A stretch of 64,000 nucleotides of DNA from an uncultured Rhodocyclaceae bacterium (lineage in GTDB: Bacteria; Pseudomonadota; Gammaproteobacteria; Burkholderiales; Rhodocyclaceae), in NCBI GenBank assembly GCA_907163225.1, contig OU015322.1:3096060-3160059 (forward strand). Reading direction: 5' to 3'. The notes beneath the pieces were generated by a model. It worked only from the letters and a program-made list of their open reading frames with translations. It did not search any database and was not told the origin of the DNA. Below, piece by piece: positions 31,001-39,938 of this stretch. Position 1 is the first letter of the stretch; the number at the start of each line of letters is the position of its first letter. The position numbers and the translations under genes are program-made.

Positions 31001-34000
31001 CGTTGGCTACAACACCACCGACGGCAGCGCCAGTAACCCGGCTGACTACACCGTCGCCACCGGCAGCCTGACCTTCGCCCCGGGCGTCGTCACGCAAGTG
31101 GTTACGGTCAACCTGCAAAATGACGGTATTTACGAAGGATCGGAAACCTTCAACGTCAACCTCGTCACCCCCACCAACGCCACCATCGCAGACGGCATTG
31201 GTCTGGGCACCATCAAGGACGACGGCACCGGCACGGGCGGCACGGACAACGACCAGCCGACGCTGACCATCAGCAACCCGACCGTGGCAGAAAACGGTGG
31301 CCACGCCGTATTCACCCTCAACCTGTCCAACCCCTCGGCCCTGCCCACCACGGTCAGCCTGGCCCTGAGCAACGGCACAGCCAGCAACCCGGCCGACTAC
31401 ACCAGCGGCCTCGAAGTCTCCACCGACGGTGGTGTTACCTGGACGCCGGCGACCAGCGCCACCTTCGCCCCGGGCGTCACCAGCGTGCAAGCCCGTACCC
31501 CGATCGTAGATGACAACCTCGCCGAGACGACCGAAACCTTCACCCTGACCGCGACCACCACCGCTGGCGTCACCGCCAACCCGAGTGCCGTGGGCAACGC
31601 CAGCATCACCGACAACGACACCCCGGCCTTCTCCGTCAATGACGTCAGCGTCAACGAAGGTGCCGGCACCATCAGCTTCACCGTCACCCTCTCCAACCCG
31701 AGCGCCGGCACCACCACCGTCGCCTACGGCACCACCCCGGGCACGGCGACCACCGCCGACTACGCCGCGGGCGTAAACGGTCTCACCGGCACGCTCACCT
31801 TCGCCGCAGGCGTCACCAGCCAGACCGTCACCCTCAACGTCACCAACGACATCGTCTTCGAGGGTCCGGAAAGCTTCAACCTCAACCTCAGCAGCGCCAC
31901 CGGTGGCGCCGTCATTGCTGACGCGCTCGGCATCGGCACCATCCTGGACGACGGCACCGGCCCTGGCGGCAGCAACGACGACCGGCCACAAGTCGGCAGC
32001 ATCAGCAGCCCGACCATCGCTGAAGGCGGCAACCTCGACTTCACGGTCATCCTCACCCACCCGAGCAACACCCCGACCGTCGTCACCCTGACCCCGGCCA
32101 GCGGCAGCGCCACGCTCGGCACCGACACCCAGCCGCTGCAAGTCTCCTTCGACAACGGCAGCACCTGGACCCCGGTGGTGGGCAGCACGGTCACCGTCCC
32201 GGGCGGCCACATCGACTTCATCGTCCGCGTCCCGACCCAGAACGACAACATCTCCGAGCCCTCTGAGACCATCACCCTCGGCGCCGCCACTGCGCAAAAC
32301 GCCGCCCCGGTCGTTGGCACCGGCACCATCACCGACAACGACGGCACCCCGACCCTGACCCTCACCGGTCCGGCCCTGGTCAACGAAGCCGCCGGCACGC
32401 TGACCTACACCGTCACCCTCTCCAACCCGAGCAGCAGCACCGTCACCGTTGGCTACAACACCGCCAACGGCAGCGCCACGGCCGGCAGCGACTACACCGC
32501 CAGCAGCGGCACGCTCAGCTTCGCCCCGGGCGAAACGACCAAGACCCTCACCGTAGCCATCACCAATGACGCCACCTACGAAGGTCTGGAAAACTACAGC
32601 GTCAACCTGAACACCCCGGTGAACGCCAGCATCGCCACCGGCACCGTCAGCACCGGCATCGCCGACGACGGCACCGGCCAGGGCGGCGGCGACGACGACC
32701 GGCCGCAAGTCGGCAGCATCAGCAGCCCGACCGTCGTTGAAGGCGGCAACCTTGACTTCGCCGTCACGCTCACCCACCCGAGCACCACCCCGACCATCGT
32801 CACCCTGACCCCGGCCAGCGGCAGTGCGACGCTGGGCACCGACACCCAGCCGCTACAAGTCAGCTTTGACGGCGGCACCACCTGGACCCCGGTGGTAGGC
32901 AGCACGGTCAGCGTCCCGGCCGGCAACGCCGGCTTCCTCGTCCGCGTCCCGAGCATCAACGACAACATCTCCGAGCCCTCTGAGACCCTGACGCTGGGCG
33001 CCGCCACCGCGCAAAACGCCGCCCCGGTCGTTGGCACCGGCACCATCACCGACAACGACGGCACGCCGAGCCTCTCGATCAACGACGTCACCGTCAACGA
33101 AGCTGCCGGCACCGCCACCTTCACGGTGACCCTCTCCAACCCGAGCGCTGGCACCGTCACCGTTGGCTACAACACCACCGACGGCAGCGCCAGTAACCCG
33201 GCTGACTACACCGTCGCCACCGGCAGCCTGACCTTCGCCCCGGGCGTCGTCACGCAAGTGGTTACGGTCAACCTGCAAAATGACGGTATTTACGAAGGAT
33301 CGGAAACCTTCAACGTCAACCTCGTCACCCCCACCAACGCCACCATCGCAGACGGCATTGGTCTGGGCACCATCAAGGACGACGGCACCGGCACGGGCGG
33401 CACGGACAACGACCAGCCGACGCTGACCATCAGCAACCCGACCGTGGCAGAAAACGGTGGCCACGCCGTATTCACCCTCAACCTGTCCAACCCCTCGGCC
33501 CTGCCCACCACGGTCAGCCTGGCCCTGAGCAACGGCACAGCCAGCAACCCGGCCGACTACACCAGCGGCCTCGAAGTCTCCACCGACGGTGGTGTTACCT
33601 GGACGCCGGCGACCAGCGCCACCTTCGCCCCGGGCGTCACCAGCGTGCAAGCCCGTACCCCGATCGTAGATGACAACCTCGCCGAGACGACCGAAACCTT
33701 CACCCTGACCGCGACCACCACCGCTGGCGTCACCGCCAACCCGAGTGCCGTGGGCAACGCCAGCATCACCGACAACGACACCCCGGCCTTCTCCGTCAAT
33801 GACGTCAGCGTCAACGAAGGTGCCGGCACCATCAGCTTCACCGTCACCCTCTCCAACCCGAGCGCCGGCACCACCACCGTCGCCTACGGCACCACCCCGG
33901 GCACGGCGACCACCGCCGACTACGCCGCGGGCGTAAACGGTCTCACCGGCACGCTCACCTTCGCCGCAGGCGTCACCAGCCAGACCGTCACCCTCAACGT

Positions 34001-37000
34001 CACCAACGATATCGTCTTCGAGGGTCCGGAAAGCTTCAACCTCAACCTCAGCAGCGCCACCGGTGGCGCCGTCATTGCTGACGCGCTCGGCATCGGCACC
34101 ATCCTGGACGACGGCACCGGCCCTGGCGGCAGCAACGACGACCGGCCACAAGTCGGCAGCATCAGCAGCCCGACCATCGCTGAAGGCGGCAACCTCGACT
34201 TCACGGTCATCCTCACCCACCCGAGCAACACCCCGACCGTCGTCACCCTGACCCCGGCCAGCGGCAGCGCCACGCTCGGCACCGACACCCAGCCGCTGCA
34301 AGTCTCCTTCGACAACGGCAGCACCTGGACCCCGGTGGTGGGCAGCACGGTCACCGTCCCGGGCGGCCACATCGACTTCATCGTCCGCGTCCCGACCCAG
34401 AACGACAACATCTCCGAGCCCTCTGAGACCATCACCCTCGGCGCCGCCACTGCGCAAAACGCCGCCCCGGTCGTTGGCACCGGCACCATCACCGACAACG
34501 ACGGCACCCCGACCCTGACCCTCACCGGTCCGGCCCTGGTCAACGAAGCCGCCGGCACGCTGACCTACACCGTCACCCTCTCCAACCCGAGCAGCAGCAC
34601 CGTCACCGTTGGCTACAACACCGCCAACGGCAGCGCCACGGCCGGCAGCGACTACACCGCCAGCAGCGGCACGCTCAGCTTCGCCCCGGGCGAAACGACC
34701 AAGACCCTCACCGTAGCCATCACCAATGACGCCACCTACGAAGGTCTGGAAAACTACACGGTCAACCTGAACACCCCGGTCAACGCCAGCATCGCCACCG
34801 GCACCGTCAGCACCGGCATCGCCGACGACGGCACCGGCCAGGGCGGCGGCGACGACGACCGGCCGCAAGTCGGCAGCATCAGCAGCCCGACCGTCGTTGA
34901 AGGCGGCAACCTTGACTTCGCCGTCGCGCTCACCCACCCGAGCACCACCCCGACCATCGTCACCCTGACCCCGGCCAGCGGCAGTGCGACGCTGGGCACC
35001 GACACCCAGCCGCTACAAGTCAGCTTTGACGGCGGCACCACCTGGACCCCGGTGGTAGGCAGCACGGTCAGCGTCCCGGCCGGCAACGCCGGCTTCCTCG
35101 TCCGCGTCCCGAGCATCAACGACAACATCTCCGAGCCCTCTGAGACCCTGACGCTGGGCGCCGCCACCGCGCAAAACGCCGCCCCGGTCGTTGGCACCGG
35201 CACCATCACCGACAACGACGGCACGCCGAGCCTCTCGATCAACGACGTCACCGTCAACGAAGCTGCCGGCACCGCCACCTTCACGGTGACCCTCTCCAAC
35301 CCGAGCGCTGGCACCGTCACCGTTGGCTACAACACCACCGACGGCAGCGCCAGTAACCCGGCTGACTACACCGTCGCCACCGGCAGCCTGACCTTCGCCC
35401 CGGGCGTCGTCACGCAAGTGGTTACGGTCAACCTGCAAAATGACGGTATTTACGAAGGATCGGAAACCTTCAACGTCAACCTCGTCACCCCCACCAACGC
35501 CACCATCGCAGACGGCATTGGTCTGGGCGCCATCAAGGACGACGGCACCGGCACGGGCGGCAGCGACGATGACCGTCCGCGTGTTAGTGCTATCAGCAGC
35601 CCCACGGTTGTTGAGGGTGGAAATCTCGACTTCAACGTTACTCTGTCCAATACCAGCACGACGCCAACAACGGTGACACTGACCCCGGCTTCGGGTACGG
35701 CGACGCTGGGTACCGACACCACGCCGCTCCAGGTCTCTTTTGACGGCGGTGCAACTTGGGCTGTTGTAGTAGGCACGTCGGTTAGTGTTCCGCCCGGCAG
35801 CGGCGGTTTCATTGTGCGCGTTCCGAGCGTCAATGACGCCTTGGGTGAATCCATTGAAACGATGACGCTGAACGCTTCAACGGCGCAAGGAGGGGCGGTA
35901 GGTACGGGCACCATCATCGACAACGACACCCCGGTGGTAAATATTTCCGGCCCGGTAACTTATAACGAAGCGGCCGGTACGGCGACTTTCACGGTGACTT
36001 TGAGCAATGCTTCTACGTTGCCGGTCTCGGTGGCTTACGCGACCGCCAATGGCTCGGCAACTGCAGGGAGCGACTACACTGCGGGTTCCGGCACTCTCAA
36101 CTTCGCGGCGGGCGTGGTTTCGCAGACCATCACGGTAGCGATTGCCAACGACGTGGTTTACGAAGGCGCAGAAACCTTCAACGTCAATCTCAGCGCACCT
36201 AGCAACGCCACGCTTGGCACTGCCATTTCCACCGCAACTATCATCGATAATGGTACCGGTATTGGCGGTACCAATAATGACGCACCTGCTTTGTCGGTGA
36301 ATTCTGTTTCGGTGAATGAGAATGCCGGGTACGCGGTGTTTTCTGTCAGCCTCTCTAATCCAAGTGCTATCGCAACGACAGTGAATCTGGGTCTGGCAAC
36401 CGGGACGGCTCTTTCTCCCTCGGATTTCACGAACTCGCTTGAGGTTTCTACAAATGGCGGCTTGACGTGGGTTGCAGCAAACTCGGCTACCTTTGCGCCC
36501 GGTGCAACTAGCTTGTTGGTTCGTGCCCCGGTCATCAATGACACGCTTGACGAAGTCAATGAGACGTTCAGTCTGCTTGCAACACGTGTTGCCGGTGTGA
36601 CTGCGAACATCGTTGCTTTGGGCACGGCCACGATCGTCGACAACGATTCGACGCCGGTACCTACTGCTGACACGCGAACAGTGCTTGAGGACAACACAGC
36701 CACTGGCAACGTATTGACCAACGATACGGATGCTGATGGCAATCCTTTGTCGGTGACGCAATTCACCATTAACGGTACGAATTACCCGGTAAATAACTAC
36801 GCCAACCTGCCAGGGATTGGTGTTTTGATGATCAATTCCGATGGTAGCTACGTTTTTATCCCAGTCCAGAATTGGAACGGCGTCGTTCCGCAGGTGACTT
36901 ACACGGTTAGTGATGGCACCAACACCACGACGTCCACGCTGGACATTACCGTGACTCCGGTCAACGACGTGCCTGTGGTTAGTCTCGCTTCTGGCGCAGT

Positions 37001-39038
37001 CTCCGAAGAAGGCCTGGCCGGCGGCATTGCCGATGCGCTTGGTACGTCTGACACCACCAACAGCGCGACGGTTAGCGGCACGCTGGTGGCGAGCGATGTT
37101 GAGGGTGACGCGGTGACGGCATGGAACGTTTCCGTGCCGGTCGGGGCGCTGACCTCTGGCGGTCAACCCGTAAGTTGGGCGAGCAGCATGGTGTCCGGTC
37201 TGACCACGCTGACCGGAACGGCCGGTGGTTCGACGATTGCAACACTGACGCTGAATGCATCCGGTCAATACACCTTCACGCTCAGCAAGCCCGTCGATCA
37301 TGCCGGGGCCAATGTCGAAGATGTGAAGATTCTTGACTTCGCGGTCACAGTTACCGCCGGCGGTCAGACCAGCGCGCCCAGTACCTTGTCGATCAGCGTG
37401 GAAGATGACGCGCCGGCTGTTATCCCGGCACAAGTGGCCAATCTGGCCATGATCGATACCAATCTGGAGATCGTGCTCGACATCTCGGGCTCAATGACCT
37501 CGACCGACGGGGTCAATGGACAAACCCGTCTGCAGAGTGCGGTTGACTCGATCAAGACCTTGCTGGATCGCTACGATGAATTTGGCGACGTTCATGTCAA
37601 ACTCGTCACCTTCTCTTCTGGTGCCGATTCGCGCGGTACGGGCTGGGTGACGGTTGCTCAAGCCAAGACCTTGCTGGATGCCCAGGTGGCTGGTGGCGGT
37701 ACCAACTATGACGAAGCGCTTGGCGATGCCATCACGGCATTCAGCGAAACCGGCAAGCTGGCGAATGCGCAAAATGTCGCTTACTTCTTTACCGACGGCT
37801 TGCCGACGTTTGGTGCCGGCAGCGGCACGACACTTACCGGTACACGCAACGGTACTGGTTATGATCAGTCCGGCTCGGACACCGGCATTCAGGCCTCCGA
37901 AGAAACGACCTGGATCAACTTCCTCCGGGCGAATCAGGTCAAGGCCTTCGCCGTTGCCTTCGGTGCTGGTGTGACCGATACCGGATACATCGATCCGATT
38001 GCCTACGACGGCCAGACCATGACGAATACCGGCGGAACGCTGGTTTCTTCCTTCGATCAGCTCGACAACATGCTGGCCGGGACAGTCCAGGATCCGGTCG
38101 GCGGACAACTGGTTTCCGGTGGCTTGCTGAATGCCGGTGGTCTGGTTGGCGCGGATGGCGGCTTTATCAAGAGCGTCACCATTGAAGGCACGACCTATAC
38201 CTACAACCCGGCAGGTACCGGCTCCATTTCGATTGCGGGTATCAATCGCGGGGTATTTGATACCGCGACCAATTCGCTCACAGTGACCACCACCAGCGGC
38301 GGTGTATTTGTCGTCGATCTCGATAACGGAGCCTATACATACGCCGCACCGCCAAGTATTGCCAGCTCCATTGTTGAAACCATGAATTACGTGGTGACCG
38401 ACAAGGATGGCGATACCCAGCTGTCTTCAATCACGGTTAACGTGGATCGTACCAATGTTGTGATAGGTACCACCGGGGCCGAAACCCTGACTGGCGGTAC
38501 TGGCCCCGATCTGATCATTGGCCGCGACGGCAATGACACGATTACCGGCGGCACTGGCAACGATCAATTGCTGGCCGGCGATGGCAATGACACGGCAAGC
38601 GGTGGTGCGGGCAATGATACGGTCAATGGCGGTGCCGGTACGGATCTGCTGACTGGCGGTACAGGTAGCGATGCGCTGACCGGTGGTCTGGGAGTGGATA
38701 CCTTCCGCTGGATGCTGGGCGATGCTACGGGTGCGCCAACCGACACGATCACCGACTTCAACGTTGCGCTGCCCGCCAGCGGTGGCGATATCCTCAACCT
38801 GCAGGATCTGCTTGTGGGTGAAACGCATGTCGGAACCGATCCGGGCAACCTGGCCAACTATCTGCACTTCAGCTTCTCCAGCACGACCGGCAACACGACC
38901 ATTGCAGTAACCACGCAAGATGGTGCTTCGACGACGCAGACTGTTGTGCTGGAAGGCGTGAATCTGGTGGGTGCCTTTACGACCGATCAGCAGATCATCC
39001 AGACTCTGCTGACCAACGGCAAGCTGATCACCGACTAA
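25080..39038 (+). CDS. lapA: Giant LapA-type RTX adhesin (4652 residues)
   Basis: A biofilm adhesin exported by type I secretion. Residues 1 to about 145 form the retention module that plugs the outer-membrane channel; it contains PAAG (115-118), matching the dialanine cleavage site of LapG proteases. Cadherin-like domains follow (about 170-500). Tandem Calx-beta/Ig-like domains span about 500-3860. A von Willebrand A domain with MIDAS motif DISGS lies at about 4120-4300. RTX nonapeptides (GGTGNDQLLAGDGNDTASGG type) lie at 4460-4545, then a C-terminal secretion region. TGGAG precedes the ATG. The 115-bp AT-rich upstream gap should hold the promoter. The core contains 2160-bp near-identical repeats. 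No lapD or lapG is in the window, so release control must be encoded elsewhere. Confidence 0.95.
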   Translation: MAQAQVIAQVSVLSGQAFARDSAGNTRRLKLGDAIREGESVIAADGSKVVLTLADGREMNVRPGEIARIDAEVAAPIKPDASDSSVANNPQGFQKIVSVLKSGGDLDSLIEEDAPAAGLAGQGGNEGHSFVELLRIVETVDPLAFQFGTDRGRPLETIEGAPGQQNAAPDAINDSNSLQINSTATGSVLANDTGSNTNPLTVTGFSVDTNGDGVPENFSPGQTAAIAGVGSLTIGANGTYTFVPLLDFSGPIPVASYVISDGQGGSDTATLALSMIPNADPDAVNDGPVPVVEDTPVNGNVLANDTDPNGNPLTVTGFSIDINGDGIPEQFTPGQTATIVGVGALTIGANGAYSFTPLPNYAGPVPAATYSIGDGQGGTDSAMLVLGPVTPVNDAPVPVVTPVTGNEDTPIALNLSGTDPDGTIQSVTVTALPPASEGVLYLPNGVPVTAGTPLTPADAAQLVFVPAPNYNGPVNIPFTVTDNQGLESAPAVAPITVNPVVDPLISINDVTVNEAAGTMTFTVTLDQPTSATVTVGYNTTDGSASNPADYTVATGSLTFAPGVVTQVVTVNLQNDGIYEGSETFNVNLVTPTNATIADGIGLGTIKDDGTGTGGTDNDQPTLTISNPTVAENGGHAVFTLNLSNPSALPTTVSLALSNGTASNPADYTSGLEVSTDGGVTWTPATSATFAPGVTSVQARTPIVDDNLAETTETFTLTATTTAGVTANPSAVGNASITDNDTPAFSVNDVSVNEGAGTISFTVTLSNPSAGTTTVAYGTTPGTATTADYAAGVNGLTGTLTFAAGVTSQTVTLNVTNDIVFEGPESFNLNLSSATGGAVIADALGIGTILDDGTGPGGSNDDRPQVGSISSPTIAEGGNLDFTVILTHPSNTPTVVTLTPASGSATLGTDTQPLQVSFDNGSTWTPVVGSTVTVPGGHIDFIVRVPTQNDNISEPSETITLGAATAQNAAPVVGTGTITDNDGTPTLTLTGPALVNEAAGTLTYTVTLSNPSSSTVTVGYNTANGSATAGSDYTASSGTLSFAPGETTKTLTVAITNDATYEGLENYSVNLNTPVNASIATGTVSTGIADDGTGQGGGDDDRPQVGSISSPTVVEGGNLDFAVTLTHPSTTPTIVTLTPASGSATLGTDTQPLQVSFDGGTTWTPVVGSTVSVPAGNAGFLVRVPSINDNISEPSETLTLGAATAQNAAPVVGTGTITDNDGTPSLSINDVTVNEAAGTATFTVTLSNPSAGTVTVGYNTTDGSASNPADYTVATGSLTFAPGVVTQVVTVNLQNDGIYEGSETFNVNLVTPTNATIADGIGLGTIKDDGTGTGGTDNDQPTLTISNPTVAENGGHAVFTLNLSNPSALPTTVSLALSNGTASNPADYTSGLEVSTDGGVTWTPATSATFAPGVTSVQARTPIVDDNLAETTETFTLTATTTAGVTANPSAVGNASITDNDTPAFSVNDVSVNEGAGTISFTVTLSNPSAGTTTVAYGTTPGTATTADYAAGVNGLTGTLTFAAGVTSQTVTLNVTNDIVFEGPESFNLNLSSATGGAVIADALGIGTILDDGTGPGGSNDDRPQVGSISSPTIAEGGNLDFTVILTHPSNTPTVVTLTPASGSATLGTDTQPLQVSFDNGSTWTPVVGSTVTVPGGHIDFIVRVPTQNDNISEPSETITLGAATAQNAAPVVGTGTITDNDGTPTLTLTGPALVNEAAGTLTYTVTLSNPSSSTVTVGYNTANGSATAGSDYTASSGTLSFAPGETTKTLTVAITNDATYEGLENYSVNLNTPVNASIATGTVSTGIADDGTGQGGGDDDRPQVGSISSPTVVEGGNLDFAVTLTHPSTTPTIVTLTPASGSATLGTDTQPLQVSFDGGTTWTPVVGSTVSVPAGNAGFLVRVPSINDNISEPSETLTLGAATAQNAAPVVGTGTITDNDGTPSLSINDVTVNEAAGTATFTVTLSNPSAGTVTVGYNTTDGSASNPADYTVATGSLTFAPGVVTQVVTVNLQNDGIYEGSETFNVNLVTPTNATIADGIGLGTIKDDGTGTGGTDNDQPTLTISNPTVAENGGHAVFTLNLSNPSALPTTVSLALSNGTASNPADYTSGLEVSTDGGVTWTPATSATFAPGVTSVQARTPIVDDNLAETTETFTLTATTTAGVTANPSAVGNASITDNDTPAFSVNDVSVNEGAGTISFTVTLSNPSAGTTTVAYGTTPGTATTADYAAGVNGLTGTLTFAAGVTSQTVTLNVTNDIVFEGPESFNLNLSSATGGAVIADALGIGTILDDGTGPGGSNDDRPQVGSISSPTIAEGGNLDFTVILTHPSNTPTVVTLTPASGSATLGTDTQPLQVSFDNGSTWTPVVGSTVTVPGGHIDFIVRVPTQNDNISEPSETITLGAATAQNAAPVVGTGTITDNDGTPTLTLTGPALVNEAAGTLTYTVTLSNPSSSTVTVGYNTANGSATAGSDYTASSGTLSFAPGETTKTLTVAITNDATYEGLENYSVNLNTPVNASIATGTVSTGIADDGTGQGGGDDDRPQVGSISSPTVVEGGNLDFAVTLTHPSTTPTIVTLTPASGSATLGTDTQPLQVSFDGGTTWTPVVGSTVSVPAGNAGFLVRVPSINDNISEPSETLTLGAATAQNAAPVVGTGTITDNDGTPSLSINDVTVNEAAGTATFTVTLSNPSAGTVTVGYNTTDGSASNPADYTVATGSLTFAPGVVTQVVTVNLQNDGIYEGSETFNVNLVTPTNATIADGIGLGTIKDDGTGTGGTDNDQPTLTISNPTVAENGGHAVFTLNLSNPSALPTTVSLALSNGTASNPADYTSGLEVSTDGGVTWTPATSATFAPGVTSVQARTPIVDDNLAETTETFTLTATTTAGVTANPSAVGNASITDNDTPAFSVNDVSVNEGAGTISFTVTLSNPSAGTTTVAYGTTPGTATTADYAAGVNGLTGTLTFAAGVTSQTVTLNVTNDIVFEGPESFNLNLSSATGGAVIADALGIGTILDDGTGPGGSNDDRPQVGSISSPTIAEGGNLDFTVILTHPSNTPTVVTLTPASGSATLGTDTQPLQVSFDNGSTWTPVVGSTVTVPGGHIDFIVRVPTQNDNISEPSETITLGAATAQNAAPVVGTGTITDNDGTPTLTLTGPALVNEAAGTLTYTVTLSNPSSSTVTVGYNTANGSATAGSDYTASSGTLSFAPGETTKTLTVAITNDATYEGLENYTVNLNTPVNASIATGTVSTGIADDGTGQGGGDDDRPQVGSISSPTVVEGGNLDFAVALTHPSTTPTIVTLTPASGSATLGTDTQPLQVSFDGGTTWTPVVGSTVSVPAGNAGFLVRVPSINDNISEPSETLTLGAATAQNAAPVVGTGTITDNDGTPSLSINDVTVNEAAGTATFTVTLSNPSAGTVTVGYNTTDGSASNPADYTVATGSLTFAPGVVTQVVTVNLQNDGIYEGSETFNVNLVTPTNATIADGIGLGAIKDDGTGTGGSDDDRPRVSAISSPTVVEGGNLDFNVTLSNTSTTPTTVTLTPASGTATLGTDTTPLQVSFDGGATWAVVVGTSVSVPPGSGGFIVRVPSVNDALGESIETMTLNASTAQGGAVGTGTIIDNDTPVVNISGPVTYNEAAGTATFTVTLSNASTLPVSVAYATANGSATAGSDYTAGSGTLNFAAGVVSQTITVAIANDVVYEGAETFNVNLSAPSNATLGTAISTATIIDNGTGIGGTNNDAPALSVNSVSVNENAGYAVFSVSLSNPSAIATTVNLGLATGTALSPSDFTNSLEVSTNGGLTWVAANSATFAPGATSLLVRAPVINDTLDEVNETFSLLATRVAGVTANIVALGTATIVDNDSTPVPTADTRTVLEDNTATGNVLTNDTDADGNPLSVTQFTINGTNYPVNNYANLPGIGVLMINSDGSYVFIPVQNWNGVVPQVTYTVSDGTNTTTSTLDITVTPVNDVPVVSLASGAVSEEGLAGGIADALGTSDTTNSATVSGTLVASDVEGDAVTAWNVSVPVGALTSGGQPVSWASSMVSGLTTLTGTAGGSTIATLTLNASGQYTFTLSKPVDHAGANVEDVKILDFAVTVTAGGQTSAPSTLSISVEDDAPAVIPAQVANLAMIDTNLEIVLDISGSMTSTDGVNGQTRLQSAVDSIKTLLDRYDEFGDVHVKLVTFSSGADSRGTGWVTVAQAKTLLDAQVAGGGTNYDEALGDAITAFSETGKLANAQNVAYFFTDGLPTFGAGSGTTLTGTRNGTGYDQSGSDTGIQASEETTWINFLRANQVKAFAVAFGAGVTDTGYIDPIAYDGQTMTNTGGTLVSSFDQLDNMLAGTVQDPVGGQLVSGGLLNAGGLVGADGGFIKSVTIEGTTYTYNPAGTGSISIAGINRGVFDTATNSLTVTTTSGGVFVVDLDNGAYTYAAPPSIASSIVETMNYVVTDKDGDTQLSSITVNVDRTNVVIGTTGAETLTGGTGPDLIIGRDGNDTITGGTGNDQLLAGDGNDTASGGAGNDTVNGGAGTDLLTGGTGSDALTGGLGVDTFRWMLGDATGAPTDTITDFNVALPASGGDILNLQDLLVGETHVGTDPGNLANYLHFSFSSTTGNTTIAVTTQDGASTTQTVVLEGVNLVGAFTTDQQIIQTLLTNGKLITD
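25422..25433 (+). other. Predicted LapG-type dialanine cleavage site (PAAG) in adhesin
   Basis: Codons 115-118 encode Pro-Ala-Ala-Gly between an acidic helix and a Gly-rich stretch. In LapA-family adhesins the periplasmic protease LapG cuts between the two alanines of a (T/P/A)AA(G/V) motif to release the adhesin. Confidence 0.6.
26672..35562 (+). repeat. Four near-identical 2160-bp tandem repeats plus 251-bp partial copy
   Basis: Copies: 26672-28831, 28832-30991, 30992-33151, 33152-35311, and a partial copy 35312-35562. Each unit encodes 720 residues, that is six Calx-beta-like domains of about 120 residues. The only differences noticed by eye are a synonymous C/T (27530 and 34010 versus 29690 and 31850), changes in copy 4 at 34759-34760 (Ser to Thr), 34781 (silent) and 34926 (Thr to Ala), and 35529 in the partial copy (Thr to Ala). 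Identity at silent sites implies very recent duplication or gene conversion. Confidence 0.97.
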
Positions 39039-39060
39039 ACACGGCGATTCACTGGCAACA

Positions 39061-39090
39061 AAAAGGGGCGATTTCTATCGCCCCTTTTTG
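39061..39090 (+). terminator. Rho-independent terminator of the adhesin gene
   Basis: AAAAGGGGCGAT, four bases, ATCGCCCCTTTTT form a strong hairpin with T tail 22 bp after the adhesin stop. Confidence 0.9.
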
Positions 39091-39168
39091 CTTTTTGTGC
39101 TGAATTTCCAGTTGACCGCGGTCCAGCAGGAAGCACCCCCTTGGGGTGCAGAAGGACGCTGGATGCGC

Positions 39169-39864
39169 CTAACCCTCGTGCTTACGCAGCTTGGTAGCGT
39201 TCGGAATGTGAATTTTCCGGCCTTCCACCACAATTAACCCGAGTTCGGTCAGTTCGTGCAGGATGCGCGAGAAATGTTCCTGGGTCAGATTGAGTCGCGA
39301 GGCGATGATGCCCTTGTTGGTCGGTAGCGTGATGGAAACATTTATGCTGTCGTGATCAGCCTCCGGCAACTCGCGCAGAAGGTAGCCGATGATGCGTTGC
39401 TTGCCGGAATGCAGCGAATAGGATTCAACATCGTTCATCAGCTGGTGCAGGCGCATGGCCATGCCGGCCAGCATCTTTCGACAGAGCTGATGGTCGCGCT
39501 GCAGTTCCTCATAAACGGCCGCCTTCGAGATGTGCAGCAACAAGCAATCGGTGAGTGCTTGAGCGAAGACGATGTAGGGTTTGTCCATGAACATCACGGC
39601 CTCACCAAAACTTTGTCCCTGGCTGATGATTTCGACCACTTTCTCGCTGCCCTGCGACGAGGTGAAGGCTAGCTTCATCTGGCCATAAACCAGCAGGTGA
39701 AAACCATTGCATTGGTCGCCCTTGTGAAACAGGATTTCACCCTTGGTGGCGTGAATTTCACGCGTACCACGGGCGATGCGGGCTATTTCTTCCTCTGCCA
39801 GCCCGTTGAATAACGGGATATGGGTCAGTAAAGCTTCGATATTTATTGGGTGACTGCCTTGCAT
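39169..39864 (-). CDS. dnr: Crp/Fnr-family regulator (Dnr/NnrR type)
   Basis: A 231-residue transcription factor. An N-terminal cyclic-nucleotide-binding-like sensor domain (LLTHIPLFNGLAEEEIARIA, then KGEILFHKGDQCNGFHLLVYG) is joined by a long helix to a winged HTH (GIIASRLNLTQEHFSRILHEL). The cysteine cluster of oxygen-sensing FNR is absent, so it resembles Dnr/NnrR proteins that respond to nitric oxide in denitrifiers. ATG 39864 was chosen; the longer frame would begin with a rare TTG and extra unlikely residues. It is the last gene of the norEFQ-norD block on the minus strand, 74 bp after norD, and is the likely activator of the Fnr-type sites upstream of norE and norC. Confidence 0.85.
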   Translation of the reverse strand: MQGSHPINIEALLTHIPLFNGLAEEEIARIARGTREIHATKGEILFHKGDQCNGFHLLVYGQMKLAFTSSQGSEKVVEIISQGQSFGEAVMFMDKPYIVFAQALTDCLLLHISKAAVYEELQRDHQLCRKMLAGMAMRLHQLMNDVESYSLHSGKQRIIGYLLRELPEADHDSINVSITLPTNKGIIASRLNLTQEHFSRILHELTELGLIVVEGRKIHIPNATKLRKHEG

Positions 39865-39938
39865 GGTCTTTGGACTAGTTAAACGACGCGAGATGTTGGC
39901 ATTCGGGTAGTTCCGGTGCAATACGGCATTATGACTAT

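Noticed and set aside
26325-35438. Long minus-strand open frames of about 700 residues repeated every 2160 bp inside the adhesin gene
   Set aside because: They are mirror frames of the tandem repeat. Their low-complexity Gly/Ala/Val/Asp composition reflects antisense reading of Calx-beta repeats, not a second gene.
26672-35562. Tandem repeat array as a CRISPR
   Set aside because: Units are 2160 bp, coding and in frame with no spacers.
39133-39149. GCACCCC/GGGGTGC hairpin after dnr as a terminator
   Set aside because: The stem is short and lacks a T tail on the minus strand, so it was not annotated as a terminator.
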